From the NCBI RefSeq assembly GCF_025685395.1, contig NZ_JAGSYA010000003.1, forward strand, positions 558,001 through 622,000: 64,000 nt of DNA. The letters run 5' to 3'. Below are positions 1 through 10,165 of this stretch, one piece after another (the first letter of the stretch is position 1; every line of letters starts with the position of its first letter). The notes below the pieces were generated by a model, which saw nothing but the letters and a program-made list of their open reading frames with translations, had not been told where the DNA came from and ran no database searches. The position numbers were made by a program, and so were the translations under genes. The stretch is from Terriglobus tenax (GTDB lineage: Bacteria > Acidobacteriota > Terriglobia > Terriglobales > Acidobacteriaceae).

Positions 1-575
1 TGGCCAAGCGCTGGACGCCGATCCTGAACTTCTTCGATGAACAGGGCGTCGACGTTTGCTACGAGATCCACCCTGGCGAAGATCTACACGACGGTTCGTC
101 GTTCGAGATGTTCCTCGACCTGGTCAAGGGCCACAAGCGCTGCAACCTGCTCTATGACCCCAGCCACTTCATCCTGCAGGGACTCGATTACCTGGAATAC
201 ATTGATCTGTACCACGACCGCATCAAGATGTTCCATGTGAAGGATGCCGAGTTCCGTCCCAGCGGACGGCAGGGTGTCTACGGGGGCTTCCAGTCCTGGG
301 TAAACCGTGCTGGACGTTTCCGCTCGCTGGGTGATGGCCAGGTGGACTTCAAAGCCATCTTCTCGAAGCTGACGCAGTATGGCTTCGACGGCTGGGCCGT
401 GATGGAGTGGGAGTGCTGCATCAAGAGCTCCGAGCAGGGTGCGCGCGAAGGCGCACCCTTCATCCAGAGCTGCATTATCCAGGCTGTCGAAAAGGCGTTT
501 GACGACTTCGCCGGGGCTGCCACCGACCAGCAGATGCTCGACAACCTGCTGGGCCTTGGAAAGAAGGACGCATGA
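1..575 (+). CDS. Sugar phosphate isomerase/epimerase family protein, 3' part
   Basis: The reading frame is open from the first base (frame 3) to the TGA at 573-575, so the N-terminus lies outside the window. The visible 190 or so residues match the C-terminal half of an xylose-isomerase-like TIM barrel (AP endonuclease family 2): a metal-ligand region YEIHPGEDLHD, then NLLYDPSHF, KMFHVKDAEF, and a GWAVMEWE strand near the end. Family members isomerise or epimerise sugars or inositols with a divalent metal. The stop overlaps the ATG of the next gene (ATGA), which implies one operon with a Gfo/Idh/MocA dehydrogenase, a pairing common in sugar or polyol catabolism. The exact substrate cannot be read from the sequence. 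Confidence 0.88.
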   Translation, partial: AKRWTPILNFFDEQGVDVCYEIHPGEDLHDGSSFEMFLDLVKGHKRCNLLYDPSHFILQGLDYLEYIDLYHDRIKMFHVKDAEFRPSGRQGVYGGFQSWVNRAGRFRSLGDGQVDFKAIFSKLTQYGFDGWAVMEWECCIKSSEQGAREGAPFIQSCIIQAVEKAFDDFAGAATDQQMLDNLLGLGKKDA

Positions 576-1720
576 CGAAGAAGCTCGGACGGAAGCTGCG
601 CCTGGGCATGGTCGGTGGAGGCCCGGGGGCCTTCATCGGCGGAGTCCACCGTATTGCCGCGCGTTTTGACGGCAAGTTCGACCTGGTCGCCGCGGCTCTT
701 TCTTCCAACGCGGAGAAGTCCACCAGTTATGCTGCGGAGCTTGGTATCCCTCGCTCCTACGGCAGCTATGCGGAAATGGCCGAAGCAGAAGCGAAACGCG
801 AGGACGGCATTGACGTTGTCGCGATTGTTACGCCGAACGATACGCACTACGCCATCGCGAAGGCCTTTCTTGCCGCTGGCATACACGTGATGTGCGACAA
901 GCCGATGACCACCACGCTGGAAGATGCAGTGAAGCTGGCCGACGATGTAGAGCGTTCGGGGCTGATCTTCGGCCTGACGCACACCTACTCCGGTTACCCG
1001 GTCGTGCGCCAGATGCGCAGCATCGTGGAGAGCGGCCTTCTCGGCAAGCTTCGCATGATCAACGTCGAGTATGTGCAGGGCTGGCTGGCCACACCGCTGG
1101 AGACGACCGGAGCGAACAAGCAGGCCGAGTGGCGTACCGACCCCAAGCGCAGCGGTCCGGCCGGCTGCCTGGGCGACATCGCAACCCATGCTTATCACCT
1201 GGCATACTTCGTCAGCGGCCTCGACGCAGAGTTTCTCTCCTGTGACCTGAGCACCTTTGTCGAAGGCCGCAGGCTGGATGACAACGTGCAGGCGATGATC
1301 CGCTACGAAGGCGGAGCGAAGGCCAGCCTGTGGTCCTCGCAGATTGCCATCGGGAATGAGAACAATCTGAACCTTCGCCTTTATGGCGAAAAGGGCTCGC
1401 TGGAGTGGAACCAGGAGAACCCGAACTACGCCCGCTACACCCCGCTGGGTGAGGCCACGCAGATTCTGAGCCGTGGCGGTGGACAGTTGAATGCCGCGGC
1501 GGCGCGTCTGCCTGCCGGACATCCTGAAGGCTACTTTGAGGCCTTCGCGCAGCTTTACGATGACCTGGCCGAGCAGATCACCGCGCGCCTGGAAGAGCGT
1601 GAACCGTCGGTGACCGCCAAGCTGCTGCCTACCTGCCAGGATGGTGTAAAGGGGCTGCGATTTATTGAGGCGGCGCTCGCGTCCTCCTCAAAACAGTCGG
1701 CATGGACGCCGCTCAAGTAG
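572..1720 (+). CDS. Gfo/Idh/MocA family oxidoreductase
   Basis: This 382-residue protein has an N-terminal Rossmann fold with the dinucleotide loop [13 protein letters not shown] near residues 12-24, the family signature [12 protein letters not shown] around residues 108-119, and the C-terminal alpha/beta domain with a [10 protein letters not shown] metal or substrate histidine segment. It should oxidise or reduce a sugar, inositol or deoxysugar using NAD(P). The start overlaps the stop of the upstream TIM-barrel isomerase by four bases, so translation is probably coupled. With the ROK regulator and xylose genes downstream, a role in pentose or inositol-like sugar use is likely, but the substrate is inferred from context only. 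Confidence 0.9.
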   Translation: MTKKLGRKLRLGMVGGGPGAFIGGVHRIAARFDGKFDLVAAALSSNAEKSTSYAAELGIPRSYGSYAEMAEAEAKREDGIDVVAIVTPNDTHYAIAKAFLAAGIHVMCDKPMTTTLEDAVKLADDVERSGLIFGLTHTYSGYPVVRQMRSIVESGLLGKLRMINVEYVQGWLATPLETTGANKQAEWRTDPKRSGPAGCLGDIATHAYHLAYFVSGLDAEFLSCDLSTFVEGRRLDDNVQAMIRYEGGAKASLWSSQIAIGNENNLNLRLYGEKGSLEWNQENPNYARYTPLGEATQILSRGGGQLNAAAARLPAGHPEGYFEAFAQLYDDLAEQITARLEEREPSVTAKLLPTCQDGVKGLRFIEAALASSSKQSAWTPLK

Positions 1721-1774
1721 CTATCAGTTCCCTGGGCGGCTGTCGTACCATGATTGCGGTACCCAAACGGTTTA

Positions 1775-3016
1775 ATGAGTTCGCTGAAGTCGAAGAAACC
1801 TCACGCACGGCAGACACACGGAGTACGCCAGATCGATCTGGCGTCCTTTCAGCCTGCCTCCAGCGAGATGGCGCGCGACATCAATCGCGACATCATCCTG
1901 GAACTCATCCGATTCAAGCAGCCACTGGCTCGCGCTGACCTGTCGCGTTTTTCGGGTCTGCGTCCAAGCACCGTTTCAGCCATTGTCGAGCAGTTGATCC
2001 AGGAGAACTGGGTGCAGGAAGGCGCGGTCATCAAGCCTGCGCGCGGACGTCCTTCCACCATGCTTTCGGTCAACGGAGACAAGGTCACCTTCGCTCTTGA
2101 TCTGCGCCCTGACCGCGTCATCCTCGCGGTGGTCGACCTGAGCGGACGCTTTCTCTCGCGCGAGACCATTCCCACCTCTGCTGACCTTCGCAAGACGGTC
2201 ACGCAGATCGGCAAGCGGATGCGCTCGCTGCGGGATGAGCACTCAAGCAAGTCGTTTGAAGGCATCGGCGTCAGTCTGCAGGGCAGGGTTCAGCCGGCGA
2301 CACAGCGCGTGCTGCTGGCGCCCAACATGAACTGGCACGAGTTTGACCTGCGCAAGGCTCTGGAAGATGTCTCCGGCCTGCAGGTGGAGATCGATAACGA
2401 CGCCAATGTCTGCCTGATCTCTGAACTCTGGTTTGGCCGCCTGCAGGGAGCGAAGGATGTTGCCCTGGTTGCAGTGGCGGAGGGCGTCGGCGCGGCGATA
2501 CTTGCCGGTGGCCACATGCACTCCGGCTACAACGGCATGGCGGGTGAGTTCGGCCACGTATCGGTCGACCCCAACGGTCCTCTCTGCCAGTGTGGCCAGA
2601 AAGGCTGCTGGGAGATGGTCGCTTCCTCCCGTGCTGCCATTCGTGCCTTCAACAACGTCAGCCGCCGCAAGGTGAAGGACATCTACGAGCTGCTGCAGCT
2701 CTCCGAAGAAGGCGATGAGCAGGCCGTGCAGGCACTCACCGAGCAGGCTCGCGCTCTGGGCCGTGGGCTGCGTCTCATCACCGCCACGGTAGCTCCGGAG
2801 CTGATCCTGGTCGTGGGGGACATCACCGCTTCATGGGATCGTTTTGGTCCCGTTGTTGCCCAGGAACTTGCTGCCTCCATGCTGGCCGGTCCGCCACCGT
2901 TGCTGCGCGCTGCAGGCGATGCTGAGCTCGCTCGCCTGAGTGGAAGCGCCGCCATGCTGATGCAGCGGCACGCCAGCTACCACCGCTCCACCCACGACTC
3001 AGTCCGCAGGGATTGA
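1775..3016 (+). CDS. ROK-family transcriptional repressor (XylR/NagC type)
   Basis: About 413 residues. The N-terminal part holds a winged HTH (RDIILELIRF followed by RADLSRFSGLRPSTVSAIV), and the rest is an actin-like ROK sugar-binding domain. The zinc motif of ROK proteins, CQCGQKGCWE, is present near residues 271-280, and EIDNDANV matches the sugar-binding region. Such proteins repress sugar genes until the sugar binds. The position directly upstream of xylB and xylA suggests a xylose-responsive repressor. The start is uncertain: ATG at 1775 was preferred over a TTG at 1754, and an internal ATG at 1868 sits just before the HTH. No convincing ribosome-binding site settles it. Confidence 0.85.
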   Translation: MSSLKSKKPHARQTHGVRQIDLASFQPASSEMARDINRDIILELIRFKQPLARADLSRFSGLRPSTVSAIVEQLIQENWVQEGAVIKPARGRPSTMLSVNGDKVTFALDLRPDRVILAVVDLSGRFLSRETIPTSADLRKTVTQIGKRMRSLRDEHSSKSFEGIGVSLQGRVQPATQRVLLAPNMNWHEFDLRKALEDVSGLQVEIDNDANVCLISELWFGRLQGAKDVALVAVAEGVGAAILAGGHMHSGYNGMAGEFGHVSVDPNGPLCQCGQKGCWEMVASSRAAIRAFNNVSRRKVKDIYELLQLSEEGDEQAVQALTEQARALGRGLRLITATVAPELILVVGDITASWDRFGPVVAQELAASMLAGPPPLLRAAGDAELARLSGSAAMLMQRHASYHRSTHDSVRRD

Positions 3017-3141
3017 GCCAAAAACGATTTCATTGACCATGGGAAGAACATGCTGATATATTTTTGGACGGAAAATAAAGAAGTCACGGCTCCCCAAGGC
3101 CTCCTTTCTTTCCAACTTCACGCCCGACGGGAGTTTTAGCG

Positions 3142-4623
3142 ATGTACTTGGGAATTGATTGCGGAACCCAGGGCACAAAGGCGCTCCTGATTACGGAAGA
3201 AGGCGCGGTCCGCGGACGCGGCTACGCGAAGCATCAGCTGATGGAGCGCCCCAGCGGAGCGCGCGAACAGGATCCGCAGTGGTGGGTCGATGCCTTACGC
3301 ATCAGTGTCAGCCAGGCAGTCGCGCATCATGGCGCGGAGGTTCTCGCGCTTGGTGTCAGCGGTCAGCAGCACGGCCTTGTCATCCTGGACGAAAACAAGC
3401 AGGTCATCCGTCCCGCCAAGCTCTGGAACGACACCGAGACCGCGCCGCAGAACGCTGCGTTAATTGAGCGCCTCGGTGGCAAGGCTGTGGTCATGGAACG
3501 TTACGGCATTTTGCCCATGACCGGCTACACCGTCTCCAAGCTGCTGTGGATCAAGGAGAATGAGCTGGAAAACTTCGCACGTATCCGCCATATCCTGCTG
3601 CCGCATGAGTATCTGAATTTCTGGCTTACCGGAAAGATTTGCGCCGAGTATGGTGACGCCTCCGGAACGGCCTTCTTTGATATCCGAACCCGCCAGTGGA
3701 TTGCCGAGATCCTCAACGAAATTGATGGCGGTACCGGGCAGTTGGCGGCGGCTCTGCCGCCGCTCGTAACGGTTGAGGAGATTGTCGGCACTATCCGTCC
3801 CGAGGTCGCGGCCGAACTGAAGCTCTCGCCCGCATGCGTTGTCTCCACCGGCGGTGGCGACAACATGATGGGCGCCATCGGCACCGGCAACGTGCATCCC
3901 GGCGTGGTCACGCTCAGCCTCGGTACCTCGTCCACGGTGTACTCGTATCTGGACAAGCCGCTTGCGAACATCGATCCCAGCGTCGCGCCCTTCTGCTCGT
4001 CGTCAGGCGGGTGGCTGCCGCTGGTCTGCACCATGAACGCCACCAACGTTCTGACGCAGACGCTGCAGTTGCTGGGCAAGAGCGTCGAGGATATTGATCC
4101 GATCCTTGCGGCAACCACAGTAGGAGCCGATGGCCTTACCTTCCTGCCCTTCCTGAATGGTGAGCGCACGCCGGACCTGCCCACGGCGCATGGAAGCCTG
4201 CACGGCATTACGGCCACCAACTACTCGGCGGCCAACCTGCTGCGCAGCGTTATCGAAGGCGTGACCTTCGGCGTGCTCAACGGCCTGGAGCTGATCCTGC
4301 AGGGTGCCCCCGCGACGACGATCCAGGTCATCGGCGGCGGATCGCGTTCGGCGGAATGGCGGCAGATGATCGCCGACGCCACCGGGGCCACCATCCAGGT
4401 GCCTATTGAAGAAGAAGCCGGCTGCCTGGGTGCGGCCATTCAGGCTATCTACGCCTGGAAGAGCCAGCAGGGAACACCCACCACCTTTGCCGCACTCTCT
4501 GCACATCTTGTCAGTGTGGATGAAGAGAAGACAGCACGCCCGCGGCCTGAGAATCGTGCTGCATACCGCGTAGCGCAGGATCGCTATAACGCTGTACTCA
4601 AAGTTCAGTTCCCGCAGTTATAA
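3142..4623 (+). CDS. xylB: Xylulokinase
   Basis: This 493-residue FGGY-family sugar kinase phosphorylates D-xylulose to xylulose 5-phosphate, which enters the pentose phosphate pathway. The N-terminus YLGIDCGTQGTKALL is the ATPase phosphate-1 motif. GVSGQQHGLV is the xylulokinase signature, and VTLSLGTSSTVYSY and VIGGGSRSAEWRQ mark the second actin-like domain. Length matches the family (about 490). A GGGAG-like site lies just upstream of the ATG. It is separated by only 36 bases from xylA, so both are probably one transcript, read after the ROK regulator. The 125-base gap upstream holds no gene and is the likely place for the promoter and operator. Confidence 0.95.
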   Translation: MYLGIDCGTQGTKALLITEEGAVRGRGYAKHQLMERPSGAREQDPQWWVDALRISVSQAVAHHGAEVLALGVSGQQHGLVILDENKQVIRPAKLWNDTETAPQNAALIERLGGKAVVMERYGILPMTGYTVSKLLWIKENELENFARIRHILLPHEYLNFWLTGKICAEYGDASGTAFFDIRTRQWIAEILNEIDGGTGQLAAALPPLVTVEEIVGTIRPEVAAELKLSPACVVSTGGGDNMMGAIGTGNVHPGVVTLSLGTSSTVYSYLDKPLANIDPSVAPFCSSSGGWLPLVCTMNATNVLTQTLQLLGKSVEDIDPILAATTVGADGLTFLPFLNGERTPDLPTAHGSLHGITATNYSAANLLRSVIEGVTFGVLNGLELILQGAPATTIQVIGGGSRSAEWRQMIADATGATIQVPIEEEAGCLGAAIQAIYAWKSQQGTPTTFAALSAHLVSVDEEKTARPRPENRAAYRVAQDRYNAVLKVQFPQL

Positions 4624-4659
4624 GTTCACGTTTTACCCAACAGCAGATTGGAGAACCAC

Positions 4660-5991
4660 TTGTCCGAGACCGTCTTCAGCAGCTTTTCCACGGTGAAGTA
4701 TGAAGGTGCAGCGAGCACCAATCCTCTGGCCTATCAGTATTACGACGCGGACCGCGTGGTGATGGGCAAGCCGCTCAGCGAGCACCTGCGTTTTGCCGTT
4801 GCCTACTGGCACTCCTTTGCCATGACGGGCAGCGATCCCTTTGGCGGACCGACGATCCACCGCCCCTGGATGGGCGCCGGCGACCCTATCGCTCTGGCAA
4901 AACAGAAGGCTGACGCGGCGTTTGACCTGTTCCGCGTGCTGGATCTGCCGTTCTACTGCTTCCACGACGCCGACATTGCTCCCGCAGAAGAGACGCTGGC
5001 CGGAACGCTGAAGAACTTCCACACCATCGTCGATTACCTGGGTGAGAAGATGCAGTCGTCCAGGACCAAGCTGCTGTGGGGTACGGCGAACCTGTTCTCG
5101 CACCCGCGCTTCATGGCCGGCGCCTCCACCAACCCTGACCCCGAGGTCTTCGCCTGGTGTGCGGCGACCGTGAAGCACTGCATGGACGCGACGCAGCAGC
5201 TCGGCGGATCGAACTACGTTCTGTGGGGTGGCCGCGAAGGCTATGAGACCCTGCTGAACACCGACATGAAGCAGGAACTGGAGCAGATGGGCCGCTTCCT
5301 CTCCATGGTTGTCGATTACAAGCACAAGATCGGTTTCAAGGGGCAGATCCTGATTGAGCCCAAGCCCAAGGAACCGACCTCGCACCAGTACGACTTCGAT
5401 ACGGCCACCGTCTACGGCTTCCTGAAGCGCTTCGGCCTGGAGAACGAGGTCCGCGTGAATCTTGAGGCGAACCACGCAACGCTGGCCGGCCACAGCTTCG
5501 AGCACGAGATTGCTACCGCAGGCGCTTTCGGCATCCTCGGTTCGCTGGATATCAACCGCGGCGACGCTCTTCTGGGCTGGGATACCGACCAGTTCCCGAA
5601 CGACCTGTGGACGATGACCATGTCGATGTACCACGTCATCAAGGCCGGTGGCCTGGGCGTTGGCGGATGCAACTTCGATGCCAAGGTCCGCCGCCAGAGC
5701 TTCACGCCGGAAGACATGGTCTACGCGCATGTTGGCGGCGTCGATCTGTGCGCCCGCGCCTTCCTTACTGCGGCGCAGCTGATTGAAGACGGGGAGTACG
5801 ACGCCATCCTCGCCGAGCGTTATGCGGGATGGAAAACCCCCGAAGCACAGGCCATGTTCACCGGTAAGATGACGCTGGACGAGATCGCCGCCAAGGCTGA
5901 GAAGGATGCCATCCAGCCCCAGCCGCGCTCCGGTCGCCAGGAGAAGATCGAGAATCTGCTGGCCCGCAAGATCTATCGCGACCTGAAATAA
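4660..5991 (+). CDS. xylA: Xylose isomerase
   Basis: About 443 residues, typical for class II xylose isomerases. It converts D-xylose to D-xylulose using two divalent metals. Family motifs are visible: FCFHD-like [44 protein letters not shown], and the metal site [17 protein letters not shown]. There is no ATG at the expected start. A TTG at 4660 is preceded by GGAG at 4650-4653 with good spacing and gives a natural N-terminus, whereas the more upstream TTG at 4648 overlaps that site. It follows xylB closely and ends before a strong hairpin terminator, so xylB-xylA forms a compact xylose catabolic unit. Confidence 0.95.
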   Translation: MSETVFSSFSTVKYEGAASTNPLAYQYYDADRVVMGKPLSEHLRFAVAYWHSFAMTGSDPFGGPTIHRPWMGAGDPIALAKQKADAAFDLFRVLDLPFYCFHDADIAPAEETLAGTLKNFHTIVDYLGEKMQSSRTKLLWGTANLFSHPRFMAGASTNPDPEVFAWCAATVKHCMDATQQLGGSNYVLWGGREGYETLLNTDMKQELEQMGRFLSMVVDYKHKIGFKGQILIEPKPKEPTSHQYDFDTATVYGFLKRFGLENEVRVNLEANHATLAGHSFEHEIATAGAFGILGSLDINRGDALLGWDTDQFPNDLWTMTMSMYHVIKAGGLGVGGCNFDAKVRRQSFTPEDMVYAHVGGVDLCARAFLTAAQLIEDGEYDAILAERYAGWKTPEAQAMFTGKMTLDEIAAKAEKDAIQPQPRSGRQEKIENLLARKIYRDLK

Positions 5992-6007
5992 GCCATCGCA
6001 ACTCTGC

Positions 6008-6040
6008 AAAGGCCGCCGGAGCGATGCTTCGGCGGCCTTG
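6008..6040 (+). terminator. Rho-independent terminator after xylA
   Basis: A 10-bp inverted repeat (AAGGCCGCCG at 6009-6018 pairing with CGGCGGCCTT at 6030-6039) with further pairing inside the loop lies 17 bases after the xylA stop. Confidence 0.8.
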
Positions 6041-6053
6041 TGTTGCGACAAAG

Positions 6054-6086
6054 CAAAAGGCCCGCCTCCTGTGAGACGGGCCTTCT
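6054..6086 (-). terminator. Terminator for the minus-strand secreted protein gene
   Basis: An 8-bp stem (AAGGCCCG at 6057-6064 with CGGGCCTT at 6077-6084) lies just past the stop of the minus-strand gene. Read on the minus strand it is followed by a T-rich stretch. It sits back to back with the xylA terminator. Confidence 0.7.
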
Positions 6087-6100
6087 GGTTGTGTGCGAAT

Positions 6101-6697
6101 TTAGTGAGAGTGCCAGGAAAGACCGAACGACAGCTTCATGTCGTTCTGTGTCTTGTTGGTTCCATTCGGGAAGTTCGTGCGGACGTACTCCAGTTGAACG
6201 ACCCGGAGACCGAAGCCATTCTTCAGAGGGACATCTGCACCGCCGCCAGGCGCGAAGGCAAACGCATTCGCGGTGGCTGCCGGCAGGTTCCCCGGCTGGC
6301 CCGGAAAGCGGCTGTTCCAGCCATGGGAATAACCGAACAGCACCTGTCCGAAGGGAACGAACTTCGGCATCTTGTACAGGGTGTAACGCGGTCCGCCTGC
6401 AAGCGTGAACTTGTTGAAGCCAACGCTTGAACCGACGTTAGGGGTGGTGGCGCCGGAGGCGGAGACCGCTGCCGACCAGCTATCCCGGACACGGAAGGCG
6501 GCCTCGGCGGTCGCTCCGTTCATCCAGAAGTAGTTGCTCGTGCCCGCGGCTTTGCTCCGCTCCAGCGAGTAGGTAACGGCAACATTGGCGAACGGTGTCG
6601 CCTTCGCTGCCGTTTTGGTTGCCGTCTGTCCGAAGCTAGCCACCCCGAACATCAACGACGCAGCGCAGACGGAAATGGAACGTACAAAATTGCGCAT
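6101..6697 (-). CDS. Secreted or outer-membrane beta-barrel-like protein
   Basis: This 198-residue protein begins with a clear signal peptide (MRNFVRSISVCAASLMFGVASFG, likely cleaved near residue 24). The mature part is rich in alternating aromatic and small residues and ends in aromatic and histidine residues (LSFGLSWHSH), like a small outer-membrane beta barrel. I do not recognise a named family with confidence. It resembles short conserved outer-membrane proteins of unknown function common in Acidobacteriota. It lies nine bases downstream of the large Ig-like repeat protein on the same strand, so both could be co-transcribed. Confidence 0.75.
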   Translation of the reverse strand: MRNFVRSISVCAASLMFGVASFGQTATKTAAKATPFANVAVTYSLERSKAAGTSNYFWMNGATAEAAFRVRDSWSAAVSASGATTPNVGSSVGFNKFTLAGGPRYTLYKMPKFVPFGQVLFGYSHGWNSRFPGQPGNLPAATANAFAFAPGGGADVPLKNGFGLRVVQLEYVRTNFPNGTNKTQNDMKLSFGLSWHSH

Positions 6698-6706
6698 CGT
6701 TTCTCC

Positions 6707-9643
6707 TTATTCAACTTTCAGGGTCAGGTTGACTGAGTGGGACAGGTTGCCGGAGGTACCCGTGACGGTCAAGCTGGATGTCTGCTCGCCGTGGCCATAC
6801 AGACCGCTTGCTGTACCGCAGCCGGTCAGTCCGGTTGTGGCAATCGCTCCTGCTGCAATGAACAGCAGCAGCGTCAGCAGACGTCCAAAGCGCTTACCCG
6901 AGCGCCGCATGCGTCCCGAGAAGGGAAGCAGAAGCAAGGCAAGAGCAATGGCCGCAGTCTTCGACGGATTCAGTGTGTCGTTCTTTGCGTAGGAGTTTGG
7001 CACGGTAACGGTCAGTGTCGCCGTCGTGGTGCCTGCTCCGGTCGCGATGGTGGTGGGCGACAGGGTGTAGGTCGCCCCAGCCGGCAGACCCGAGACCGAC
7101 AGGTTGACCGCGGACGGGAAGGTGGTTGCCGGGCTGTTCGGAGCGAGCGTCAGAACATAGGTTGCCGTCTGACCCGGGTAGATGATCTGCGTGGTGGAGT
7201 TGGTGGCGCTCGCGGTCAGGTTGAAGGTGAAGTCAATCACCGTCTCTGTCACGGGGCTGCTGGTCAGCGCGTTGAAGTTGTTGTCACCGCTATAGACCGC
7301 GGTAATGGAGTAGGTGGCCGCAGCTAACGAATTGAGGGTATAGGTTGCTGTTCCGTTGGTCAGCGGAACCGTTGCCAGCACGGTCGAGCCATTCATGAAG
7401 GTGATCGATCCGGTCGGAGTGCTGACCGTGGAGGAGACACCTGCGGTGAAGGTTACGTTGTTCTTCAACAGGACAACGGAGGACGAGGTGGACGGAGCCA
7501 CACCGGCCGGATTGATCTTGTTGACGGCCAGGGAGGCTGATCCGGTGGCGTTGTTGTAGTTGGTCGTGTCCGTGGGAACGAACGTGATATTCAGCGTGTA
7601 GCTGCCTGCGGGAAGAACCGCAGAGGAAACCACAGTTCCGGTCGAGGTCGTATAGGTGAACACGCCAGGAACGGCAACGGAGTTAGCCGAAGCTGTCGCT
7701 GTCAGAACACTGCTCAGGTTGGTTCCGTAGTTGATGGAAGCCGGAGGCGCCCACGAAAGTACGGGTGTAGTTTTGGTGACGGTGAGCGTTCCGTTGTTGC
7801 TGGTAACGCTGTAGTTGCTCAAATCGCCGGTCAGTGTCGGAAGGATGGAATAGGTTCCAATGGGCGAGGTCGTGGTGGCGGTCGTGGCATAGCTGGCCGT
7901 GATGTTGTCGCCAGTCACCACGCCCGTCAGCGTGCCGGTGAAGGTAGGATTGGCCACGCCGTAGGCGCGGGTTGCATTGGCGGCCGTAACCGTCAGGACA
8001 CGCTGTCCGATCGTAAAGGAGCGCGTGACATCCACGGCTGCGTTGTAGTTCCCATTACCGGCCTGGCTGGCCGTCACAGAGCAACTGCCAGCGCCATTCG
8101 CATGGATGGAGCCATTGATGATCGAACAGCTTCCGCTCGCCGAGAAGGTGACTCCCAGGCCGGAAGATGCCAGTGCCGACAGGGCTACGTCCGTGTCGCC
8201 ATAGTTCACGTTCGACAGCGCGGCAAACGTAATCGTCTGGTCTGCCTTGCTGATCGTTACAGGCGGGGTGCAGGTGGAGGTCAGGTTATCCGTGTTCGTC
8301 GCAGCAATGCTCAGCACGTGCGATCCAACGCTGAGGGTGTTGCTGTAGGACAGGTTGTTGGCAGACGAACTTGCGGCGACGTTGTCCGTCTGCACGACGT
8401 TGCCGTCCAGCGTCCAGACAACGGTGACCGCATGCCCCTGCGAGTCCGTTACGGTGAGAGGAATGCTGACCGGGGAACCATACTGACCCGTAACCGAAGC
8501 AGGGCAAGACAGAGTTGGTGGCTGGACGCTGGGAACGGTAATGGTCATGGAGCCGAGCGTCTGCTGGAAGGTATCGTTGGTGACTGTATAAGCCACAACG
8601 TAGGTGCCAGCATCGGCCAGGGTCGGTGTCCAGCTGAAGTTGCTGACCAACGGCGGAGACAGGAGCTGGTTCAGATTGGTAACAGTTGCATTTGCGGGCT
8701 GCCCGGCAACGGTAATGCTGACACGTGCATTGGTGGCAGAGTCATTTGCCGTAGCGTTGAAGCTGATTGTTGAACCAGGAGCAACCGTCAATGGGCTGGT
8801 CTGGTCAAAAGCCAGGGTTGGAGCAGGATTCGTGCCATCGACAAACTTCAGGATGAGGTCAACGGACACAGACGACAGGACGTTGTTATTGCTGTCGACG
8901 TCTTCCACCATGAAGTGGACCGGCCAGAGATCTCCGAGTTGGGGGGTGCCGTAACTGCAGCTTGAGGCGGCGATCTGCGACGTGTCCCAGGTGACGACAC
9001 CCGACTGGCTGACGCTCAGTCCAGGTGGTGGTTCATTACCGCAGTCATAGGAGGAGAGCCCGAAGGTCTCTTCAGCCGTGCCAAGCCGGTAATGCAGTGT
9101 GTTGTTGTCCGGATCACTGGCGATCAGCTGGAAACTCGGAGTTGCCGTGAGAGGTACACCCAGAATCGCCGGCATGGAGGCAACCGGAGGGTGATTGGTC
9201 GAGAACGGAGAAACCGTTGTCGAAAGCACGATATCGCCACTGGCTCCCGACTTCAGGTTCGAAAGACGGCAGCAATCGTTGTACTGGGCTGTATAAGGGC
9301 CAGTGCCGGTGTAGGTATGGGTAAATACAGCAACGGAGATCATGTAGTCGTCCGCGCTGTTCACTGACGTGACCGTGGCCGTCGGATACTCGTAATTACC
9401 GTCTCCCGTATCGATTTCGGTGTCGACGGTATCGCCAACCTCGCAGGGCTGATGCTCATTACATCCGGAAGATGCGCGGTAGGAGTACAGGAAGGTGAAC
9501 TGGACTGTGCCCGGTGTGGAAGTGGGTTGGTAGGTTAGGCTGATTCCGCGAAGATGGGATGCGAATGCAGGTGATGCTCCAAAAGCTACGACCCAAAGCA
9601 GCAGAACAGAGAGAATTCGAGCAGAGTATTTCAAGGATTTCAT
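6707..9643 (-). CDS. Large secreted Ig-like/MBG-repeat surface protein
   Basis: A 978-residue protein with an N-terminal signal peptide (residues 1-28, ending in AFASH). It continues into a beta-rich region with acidic loops, then Ig-like folds (about residues 270-460), two MBG-like repeats with the YGD..NPTFTGTLTG pattern (about 470-680), and an Ig-like repeat with GSITFMNGSTVLATVPL near 740. A hydrophobic segment near residues 880-930 contains a basic patch (GRMRRSGKRFGR) and a lipobox-like LTGCG. Such modular proteins are thought to work in adhesion or cell-surface display. Composition is Thr/Ser/Ala/Asn rich as usual. No catalytic domain was seen. The neighbour at 9653-10165 is also secreted. 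Confidence 0.8.
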   Translation of the reverse strand: MKSLKYSARILSVLLLWVVAFGASPAFASHLRGISLTYQPTSTPGTVQFTFLYSYRASSGCNEHQPCEVGDTVDTEIDTGDGNYEYPTATVTSVNSADDYMISVAVFTHTYTGTGPYTAQYNDCCRLSNLKSGASGDIVLSTTVSPFSTNHPPVASMPAILGVPLTATPSFQLIASDPDNNTLHYRLGTAEETFGLSSYDCGNEPPPGLSVSQSGVVTWDTSQIAASSCSYGTPQLGDLWPVHFMVEDVDSNNNVLSSVSVDLILKFVDGTNPAPTLAFDQTSPLTVAPGSTISFNATANDSATNARVSITVAGQPANATVTNLNQLLSPPLVSNFSWTPTLADAGTYVVAYTVTNDTFQQTLGSMTITVPSVQPPTLSCPASVTGQYGSPVSIPLTVTDSQGHAVTVVWTLDGNVVQTDNVAASSSANNLSYSNTLSVGSHVLSIAATNTDNLTSTCTPPVTISKADQTITFAALSNVNYGDTDVALSALASSGLGVTFSASGSCSIINGSIHANGAGSCSVTASQAGNGNYNAAVDVTRSFTIGQRVLTVTAANATRAYGVANPTFTGTLTGVVTGDNITASYATTATTTSPIGTYSILPTLTGDLSNYSVTSNNGTLTVTKTTPVLSWAPPASINYGTNLSSVLTATASANSVAVPGVFTYTTSTGTVVSSAVLPAGSYTLNITFVPTDTTNYNNATGSASLAVNKINPAGVAPSTSSSVVLLKNNVTFTAGVSSTVSTPTGSITFMNGSTVLATVPLTNGTATYTLNSLAAATYSITAVYSGDNNFNALTSSPVTETVIDFTFNLTASATNSTTQIIYPGQTATYVLTLAPNSPATTFPSAVNLSVSGLPAGATYTLSPTTIATGAGTTTATLTVTVPNSYAKNDTLNPSKTAAIALALLLLPFSGRMRRSGKRFGRLLTLLLFIAAGAIATTGLTGCGTASGLYGHGEQTSSLTVTGTSGNLSHSVNLTLKVE

Positions 9644-9652
9644 TCTGGGCCC

Positions 9653-10165
9653 TTAGAAGTTCAGTGACAGATAGCCATTGGAGCTGGCGCTGACGTTGAG
9701 CTGGCTGCCGCCGCCGCTGCCAGTGCCAGAAGACACCTGGGAAAATTCGCGGGTTGCTCCAGTAATAGAGAGCTGCAGGCCGCTCAGGTCCGTGACCTTG
9801 CCGGTTGAGCTGACGATGGCTCCGCCGGTGGTAACAGAGCCCTTCAGCACGCCCCGGGTGATCAGGTACTCCTCATGATCACCATCTGCGGAGATCGGGC
9901 CGAATTCAATGTAGGTGACATTGAGCGCCCATTCACCGCCGGTAATGGTTCCGTTTGCAGACAGGTTCAGACGCAGCGTCAGGGTGCCCGGCAGGTCGCC
10001 GGTCACGCGCGTGACAAAAACGGTGCGTCCCTCTTTATCCGTGCTTTGGATTGCATTTGCCAGAGTGAGGTTATGGGCCGACGAACTTGCATAAACCCTT
10101 CCTGACTGCCCGGACGGCAGCAAGGAAGCGAAGAGTATGCCAGAAACAACAAGGAGTTTGTTCAT
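9653..10165 (-). CDS. Hypothetical secreted protein
   Basis: About 170 residues starting with a signal peptide (MNKLLVVSGILFASLLPSG). The ATG at 10165 was preferred over one at 10222, because the longer form would put 19 polar residues ahead of the signal peptide. The body is beta-rich (LTLRLNLSANGTITGGEWALNV) with a glycine/serine linker near the end. I do not recognise a family. It lies 9 bases upstream of the Ig-repeat protein and is probably in the same operon, so a shared role at the cell surface is plausible. Confidence 0.65.
   Translation of the reverse strand: MNKLLVVSGILFASLLPSGQSGRVYASSSAHNLTLANAIQSTDKEGRTVFVTRVTGDLPGTLTLRLNLSANGTITGGEWALNVTYIEFGPISADGDHEEYLITRGVLKGSVTTGGAIVSSTGKVTDLSGLQLSITGATREFSQVSSGTGSGGGSQLNVSASSNGYLSLNF

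Noticed and set aside
278-1522. Long open frame on the minus strand opposite the sugar oxidoreductase
   Set aside because: It is a high-GC shadow of the real plus-strand genes, lacks family motifs and overlaps well-supported coding sequence.
4633-6051. 472-codon open frame opposite xylA
   Set aside because: It is the antisense of xylose isomerase with no recognisable domain; xylA on the other strand has all family motifs.
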